This document shows, one piece after another, positions 6,776-10,578 of a stretch of 10,578 nucleotides of DNA (within the stretch, counting starts at the first letter, position 1; every line of letters begins with the position of its first letter). Location of the stretch: contig NZ_JANMWL010000065.1 in assembly GCF_031393925.1 (NCBI RefSeq), positions 1-10,578 on the forward strand, in the 5' to 3' direction. The DNA comes from Methylibium sp031393925 (GTDB taxonomy: Bacteria; Pseudomonadota; Gammaproteobacteria; Burkholderiales; Burkholderiaceae_C). The notes beneath the pieces were generated by a model. The model ran no database searches. It was not told the DNA's origin and saw only the letters and a program-made list of their open reading frames with translations. A program made the position numbers and the translations under genes.

Positions 6776-8440
6776 TCATCCGATCGCACTGGCCGACTTC
6801 GCTCGCTCCCTCAGCGTGAACTTCTGAATCTTGCCGGTGGAGGTCTTGGGAATGTCTTCGAAGCGAATCTCGCGCGGCACCTTGTAGCCGGCCAGCAGGG
6901 TCTTGCAATGCACGATCAATTCGGCCGCGTCGACGCTTGCGCCCGGCTTGAGTTCGACAAAGGCCAGCGGCGTCTCGCCCCATTTCACGTCGGGCTTGGC
7001 GACCACCGCGCAGGCCAGCACGGCCGGGTGGCGGTAGAGCGCGTCTTCCACCTCGATGGAGCTGATGTTCTCGCCGCCCGAGATGATGATGTCCTTGCTG
7101 CGGTCCTTGATCTTCACGTAGCGGTCGGCCTCCATCACCGCCAGGTCGCCGGTGTGGAACCAGCCGCCGGCAAAGGCCTTGTCGGTGGCCGCGGGGTTCT
7201 TGAGGTAGCCCTTCATGACGATGTTGCCGCGAAACATGATCTCGCCCATGGTCTGGCCGTCGGGCGGCGTCGTGGCCATGGTGTCGGCATCGAGCACCGT
7301 CATGCCTTCCTGCAGCGCGTAGCGCACGCCCTGGCGGCCGTTGAGGCGGGCCTGCTCGCCCAGGCTTGCTGCCGCCCAGTCGTCGCGCTTGACCGCCACC
7401 GCGGCGGGGCCGTAGACCTCGGTGAGGCCGTAGACATGGGTGATGTCGAAGCCGATCTGCGCCATGCCTTCGATCATGGCCGCCGGTGGCGCGGCACCGG
7501 CCACGAGCCCGCGTACCTTGCGCCCGCCCTCGCCGCCGAGGCCTTCGCGCTGCGCCGCCGGTGCGGCGATCAAGAGGTTGTGCACGATGGGTGCGGCGCA
7601 GTAGTGGTCGACCCGGTGCTCGCGCATCGCGTCGAGGATCGCCTTGCCATCCACCTTGCGCAGGCACACGTGCGTGCCGCCGAGCATCGCCACCGTCCAC
7701 GGAAAGCACCAGCCGTTGCAATGGAACATGGGCAAGGTCCACAGGTAGGTGGGAAAGTTCGGCATGTTCCAGGTGGCCGCATTGCACACCGCGTTGAGAT
7801 AGGCGCCGCGGTGGTGCGTGACCACGCCCTTGGGGTCGCCGGTGGTGCCGGAGGTGTAGCTCACGGCAATGGCATCCCACTCATCGAGCGGGCCGTCAAG
7901 GCGCTCGAGCGGCGCGTGCGCGGCCAGCAGCGCCTCGTACTCATGCGTGCCCAGGCGCTCGCCCGGCCCGGTGTATTCAGGGTCGCAAACGTCGATGACC
8001 ACCGGCGTGCGGCCATGCTCGGCCTTCAGGCGCTGCAGCGCCTCGGCCATCACCGGCGCGAACTCGCGGTCGGTGAGCACGGCGTCGGTTTCGCAGTGGT
8101 TCATCTGCCAGGCCAGCAGCGCAGCGTCCAGGCGAGTGTTGAGCGTGTTGAGCACGGCGTTGAGCGCGGGCACCGCGTAGTGCACCTCCACCATTTCGGG
8201 CGTGTTGGGCAGCATCACCGTGACGGTGCTGCCGCGCCCCACGCCCAGCGCGCGCAGCGCCGCCGCCAGGCGCGCGCTGCGCTCGCGGGTCTGTGCCCAG
8301 GAGTAGCGCCGCGCGCCGTGGATCACCGCGGGCAGGTCGCCGAACACCTCGGCACTGCGCTCGACGAAGCTCACCGGCGAGAGCGCGACGAAATTGGCGG
8401 CGTTCTTGTCGAGATGCCGGTCGTAGATGCTGCTGGTCAT
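6776..8440 (-). CDS. AMP-forming acyl-CoA synthetase
   Basis: This 554-residue enzyme of the adenylate-forming superfamily should activate a carboxylic acid through an acyl-AMP to acyl-CoA. The phosphate-binding loop is YTSGTTGDPKG (195-205); next come MFHCNGWCFPW (238-248), typical of the plant AAE/short- and medium-chain acyl-CoA ligase branch that also holds DmdB-like proteins, then VYGLTEVYGPA (336-346), GWFHTGDLA (426-434), the hinge region IKDRSKDIIISGGENIS (444-460) and the catalytic lysine K537 in KTSTGKIQK. The length is normal for the branch. The start at 8440 is chosen for its GGAG site 7 nt upstream and because family members begin shortly before LDKNAANF. An in-frame ATG at 8488 would add 16 residues and overlap the hydrolase stop as ATGA, but has a poorer ribosome site. 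It lies 44 bp after the hydrolase gene, so co-transcription is likely. The acid substrate cannot be named; short or medium chain is the best guess. Confidence 0.92.
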   Translation of the reverse strand: MTSSIYDRHLDKNAANFVALSPVSFVERSAEVFGDLPAVIHGARRYSWAQTRERSARLAAALRALGVGRGSTVTVMLPNTPEMVEVHYAVPALNAVLNTLNTRLDAALLAWQMNHCETDAVLTDREFAPVMAEALQRLKAEHGRTPVVIDVCDPEYTGPGERLGTHEYEALLAAHAPLERLDGPLDEWDAIAVSYTSGTTGDPKGVVTHHRGAYLNAVCNAATWNMPNFPTYLWTLPMFHCNGWCFPWTVAMLGGTHVCLRKVDGKAILDAMREHRVDHYCAAPIVHNLLIAAPAAQREGLGGEGGRKVRGLVAGAAPPAAMIEGMAQIGFDITHVYGLTEVYGPAAVAVKRDDWAAASLGEQARLNGRQGVRYALQEGMTVLDADTMATTPPDGQTMGEIMFRGNIVMKGYLKNPAATDKAFAGGWFHTGDLAVMEADRYVKIKDRSKDIIISGGENISSIEVEDALYRHPAVLACAVVAKPDVKWGETPLAFVELKPGASVDAAELIVHCKTLLAGYKVPREIRFEDIPKTSTGKIQKFTLRERAKSASAIG

Positions 8441-8447
8441 GTCTTTG

Positions 8448-8451
8448 CTCC
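8448..8451 (-). promoter_or_regulatory. Ribosome binding site deciding the acyl-CoA synthetase start
   Basis: On the minus strand TTGGAG ends 7 nt before the ATG at 8440, an ideal spacing. It supports that start over the ATG at 8488, which is coupled to the hydrolase stop by an ATGA overlap but has only a weak purine run ahead. Confidence 0.65.
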
Positions 8452-8484
8452 AATGTGCGTCACCCGAACCGGTGTAGTCGCGAC

Positions 8485-9375
8485 TCATGCTGCCCGACCC
8501 AGGAACTGCAGGATGCGCTGGTTGATGCGAGCCGGCTTTTCCACCAGCATGAAGTGCCCGACACCCTCGACAAGCTCGACCTCGGAGCCCGGTCCCAACC
8601 AGGCGGGCACGCCCTCGGCGGAGCGCGCGTCCAGCGCAATGCAGCCGTCGTTCATGCCGTGCAGGTAGAGCGTGGCTTGCGGTACGGGGCGGCCCCACGC
8701 GGCCACCTGCTCCTGCATGCCCGCGTGCGAGCCGAAGCGCGCAGGATCGAACAAGGACCGGTAGTAGCCCAGCACCGCTCGCAGGTTGGCCGGGTCGCGC
8801 AGGCAATCTTTGGCATGCGGCAGATCGTCCCTGGCGTCGTGGCCCGGGGACCAGTCGGCCCACAGTTCGTCGATGAAGGCGAGATCGTTGGCCGCCAAGA
8901 TGGCGTCGGCCAGCTGCATCTGGAAGAACCAGAAGTAGAACGAGCGCTTGATCTGGGCATAGCCGAGGGCCAGCTCGCCAAAGACGGCGAGCGGCGGCAC
9001 GCTCATGAAGGCGCAGCGACGCCAGCGCTGCGGCGCTTGGGCTGCAGCACCGTAGGCCGCGGCGCAGCCCCAGTCGTGGGCGATCAGCACGGCCTGGCCG
9101 GTGGCGCCCAGGGCTTCATGCAGAGCGACCGCGTCGGCAGCGAGCGTGCCCGTGTCATACCGGCCGTCGGCCGCGACCTCGGACGGCGCGTAGCCGCGCA
9201 TGAAGGGCGCCACGGCACGGTAGCCGGCCTGGGCCAGTTCGGGGAGCAGGTAGCGGTAGCTCCAGGGCGAGTCGGGAAAGCCGTGCAGGCAAAGCGCCAG
9301 CGGCCCCTGACCGGCCTCCAGAAACTGGAACCGAATGCCGTTTGCCTGAACCGCGCCCGTCTTGAAGGTTTGCAT
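8485..9375 (-). CDS. Alpha/beta hydrolase, epoxide hydrolase-like
   Basis: This 296-residue cytoplasmic protein has the layout of soluble epoxide hydrolases and relatives. The oxyanion motif HGFP is at 31-34, and the nucleophile elbow reads AHDWGCAAAYG (99-109), so the nucleophile is an aspartate (D101), not a serine. The charge relay is probably D243 (HGMNDG) with H274 (GVGHFMLVEKP). The cap region (about 130-230) is aromatic and holds candidate ring-opening tyrosines (Y147; Y204/Y205 in LGYYRSLFDP). Phe in the HGFP position makes a classical haloalkane dehalogenase (which uses Asn there) less likely, while other dehalogenases cannot be excluded. The start at 9375 follows AAGAGA at 6-nt spacing; an upstream ATG at 9426 would add 17 residues unlike the family. 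It lies 123 bp downstream of one CoA ligase and 44 bp upstream of another, suggesting a role in preparing a substrate for CoA activation. Confidence 0.88.
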   Translation of the reverse strand: MQTFKTGAVQANGIRFQFLEAGQGPLALCLHGFPDSPWSYRYLLPELAQAGYRAVAPFMRGYAPSEVAADGRYDTGTLAADAVALHEALGATGQAVLIAHDWGCAAAYGAAAQAPQRWRRCAFMSVPPLAVFGELALGYAQIKRSFYFWFFQMQLADAILAANDLAFIDELWADWSPGHDARDDLPHAKDCLRDPANLRAVLGYYRSLFDPARFGSHAGMQEQVAAWGRPVPQATLYLHGMNDGCIALDARSAEGVPAWLGPGSEVELVEGVGHFMLVEKPARINQRILQFLGRAA

Positions 9376-9498
9376 CGCCCGTCTCTTGATTGCGCTCGGC
9401 CCGTCGGCTGCAGCGCCGTCCCGCAAGGGGGGTGATGATGCGCTACGGTCCCTGGCCTTCGCCGCGGCGATCGGGGCTCGTTGGAGTGATGCTCGGTA

Positions 9499-10578
9499 TC
9501 AGCCCACCACACGCTGCGCATCCTGCGCACGCAGCACCCGGCGCAAGATCTTGCCGGCCGCACTCTTGGGGATCGTCTCGCAGAGCACCACGTCGCCGAG
9601 CCGCTTGTATGCCACCACCTGCTGCGCAACCCAGGCCTCGAGCGCTTTGACGTCGAGCGTGCCGCGCGCCACCACGTAGGCGACCGGCAATTCGCCGGCA
9701 CGCTCGTCGGGCCGGCCGATGACGGCCACATCGGCCACCGACGGGTGGGTGAGCAGCAGCGCCTCCAGTTCGGCCGGCGCCACCTGAAAGCCCTTGACCT
9801 TGATCAGCTCCTTGAGCCGGTCGGTGATGAACAAATAGCCGTCGGCGTCGATGTGGCCGATGTCGCCGGTGCGCACCCAGCCGTCGGCGGTGATCGTCTC
9901 GCGCGTCGCAGCGGGCTGGTTCAGGTAGCCCTTGAAGGCCTGCGGTCCGCGAAACCAGATCTCGCCCGGCAAGCCGTGGTCGAGGTCAGACCCGTCGATC
10001 AGATCGACCACCCGCGCCTCGGTGCCCGGCAGCAACTGGCCGCTGCTGCCCGCGCGGATGCGCTCGGGGTGCGAGACGGCAACACAGCCCGACGACTCGG
10101 TCATGCCAAAGCCCTGCAGCACCTTGCACCCGAGGCGCTGGCCGACCTTGTGTTCCAGCGCCGCGCCGAGCGGCGCCGCACCGCAGCCTATGAGTTCCAG
10201 CGAAGAAAGATCATGCGCGTCGACCCGCGGATGCCCCGCCAGGAACTGCATCACCGGCGGCACCACGGACATGCGCGAGACGCGGTAGGTGGCGATCGCC
10301 TTCAGGAACGACTCCGGCTCGAAGCGCGGCACCGTCACCAGCTTGGCACCCGCCGCGAGCCCGCACAGAGTGACGACGGTGAAGCCGAAGATGTGAAACA
10401 TCGGCAAGAAGGCGAGCACGACGTCCACCTCGCGCATCGGGAACGCCTGGTTGAACTGGCACACGTTGGACACCAGGGTGCGATGGCTGAGCATCACGCC
10501 CTTGGGCAGGCCGGTGGTGCCCGAGGAGTAGGGCAGCGCGGCCAGCGCATCGGGGTCGGTCGCGACGGCAGGCTCGGG
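9499..10578 (-). CDS. 4-coumarate-CoA ligase-like AMP-dependent synthetase (N-terminus beyond window)
   Basis: The gene runs off the right edge; 359 residues are visible, so about 150-190 N-terminal residues are missing. It is an adenylate-forming acid-CoA ligase close to the 4-coumarate/long-chain type. In visible numbering the phosphate loop is YSSGTTGLPKG (17-27), followed by LPMFHIFGF, GFGMTESSG, GEIWFRGPQAFKGYL, DGWVRTGDIG, the hinge ITDRLKELIKVKGFQVAP and the catalytic lysine in KSAAGKILRR. The protein ends V-V-G. It differs clearly from the other synthetase in this window (6776-8440) in loop, hinge and C-terminal wording, so the two are not a recent duplication and probably take different acids. 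It is the furthest-upstream gene of the minus-strand run that can be seen; the promoter is outside. The 123-bp spacer to the hydrolase holds only a 12-bp GC palindrome (9459-9470) and no clear terminator. Confidence 0.92.
   Translation of the reverse strand, partial: PEPAVATDPDALAALPYSSGTTGLPKGVMLSHRTLVSNVCQFNQAFPMREVDVVLAFLPMFHIFGFTVVTLCGLAAGAKLVTVPRFEPESFLKAIATYRVSRMSVVPPVMQFLAGHPRVDAHDLSSLELIGCGAAPLGAALEHKVGQRLGCKVLQGFGMTESSGCVAVSHPERIRAGSSGQLLPGTEARVVDLIDGSDLDHGLPGEIWFRGPQAFKGYLNQPAATRETITADGWVRTGDIGHIDADGYLFITDRLKELIKVKGFQVAPAELEALLLTHPSVADVAVIGRPDERAGELPVAYVVARGTLDVKALEAWVAQQVVAYKRLGDVVLCETIPKSAAGKILRRVLRAQDAQRVVG

Noticed and set aside
6506..8668. 720-codon open frame on the plus strand opposite the acyl-CoA synthetase and crotonase genes
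   Set aside because: It is antisense to two genes with complete family motifs, its translation is low-complexity (His/Ala/Arg/Val-rich) and shows no domain; long antisense frames are expected in GC-rich DNA.
9459..9470. Perfect 12-bp palindrome TCGCCGCGGCGA between the 4CL-like ligase and the hydrolase, considered as operator or terminator
   Set aside because: It has no loop, no T-run and no second half-site nearby; GC palindromes of this size arise by chance in such DNA.
6776..10578. Possibility that the two acyl-CoA synthetases are a tandem duplication
   Set aside because: Phosphate loops, central motifs, hinges and C-termini differ throughout; they belong to different branches of the superfamily.

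Overview
The window is GC-rich DNA (roughly two thirds G+C by eye) with tightly packed genes, short spacers and strong GC codon bias. Periplasmic multi-heme cytochromes, a soluble PAS-GAF hybrid histidine kinase and a run of CoA-dependent catabolic genes suggest a metabolically versatile betaproteobacterium, most likely Burkholderiales of a Comamonadaceae type. The taxonomic call is inference from style and gene content; there is no rRNA or marker gene here.

Layout: positions 1-318 carry no convincing gene, only a degenerate copy of a dispersed hairpin repeat and a short open frame. The plus strand then holds (a) a cytoplasmic serine hydrolase of the class C beta-lactamase fold / family VIII esterase type (319-1503); (b) a translationally coupled pair of secreted c-type cytochromes, a di-heme c4-like protein (1629-2399) and a tri-heme, N-terminally anchored cytochrome of the alcohol/nicotinate dehydrogenase-subunit type (2396-3679); and (c) a 694-residue PAS-GAF-HisKA-HATPase-REC hybrid kinase (3798-5882). 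No dehydrogenase that would feed the cytochromes is present.

The minus strand from the right edge to 5905 looks like one operon, read right to left: a 4-coumarate-CoA-ligase-like synthetase (partial, 9499-10578), an epoxide-hydrolase-like alpha/beta hydrolase (8485-9375), a second, different acyl-CoA synthetase (6776-8440), and a crotonase-fold protein of the ECHDC3 type (5905-6702). Together they look like a peripheral route that hydrolyses a substrate, loads acids onto CoA and processes the acyl-CoA; the substrate cannot be read from sequence. The two blocks converge with only 22 bp between stop codons, filled by a GC-rich hairpin.

The features most worth a second look are the crotonase protein lacking both canonical catalytic glutamates, the two-ligase/epoxide-hydrolase operon, the cytochrome pair without a dehydrogenase, and two diverged copies of a dispersed hairpin repeat. 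I see no phage, transposon, CRISPR, tRNA or rRNA, and nothing that is clearly a new kind of system.
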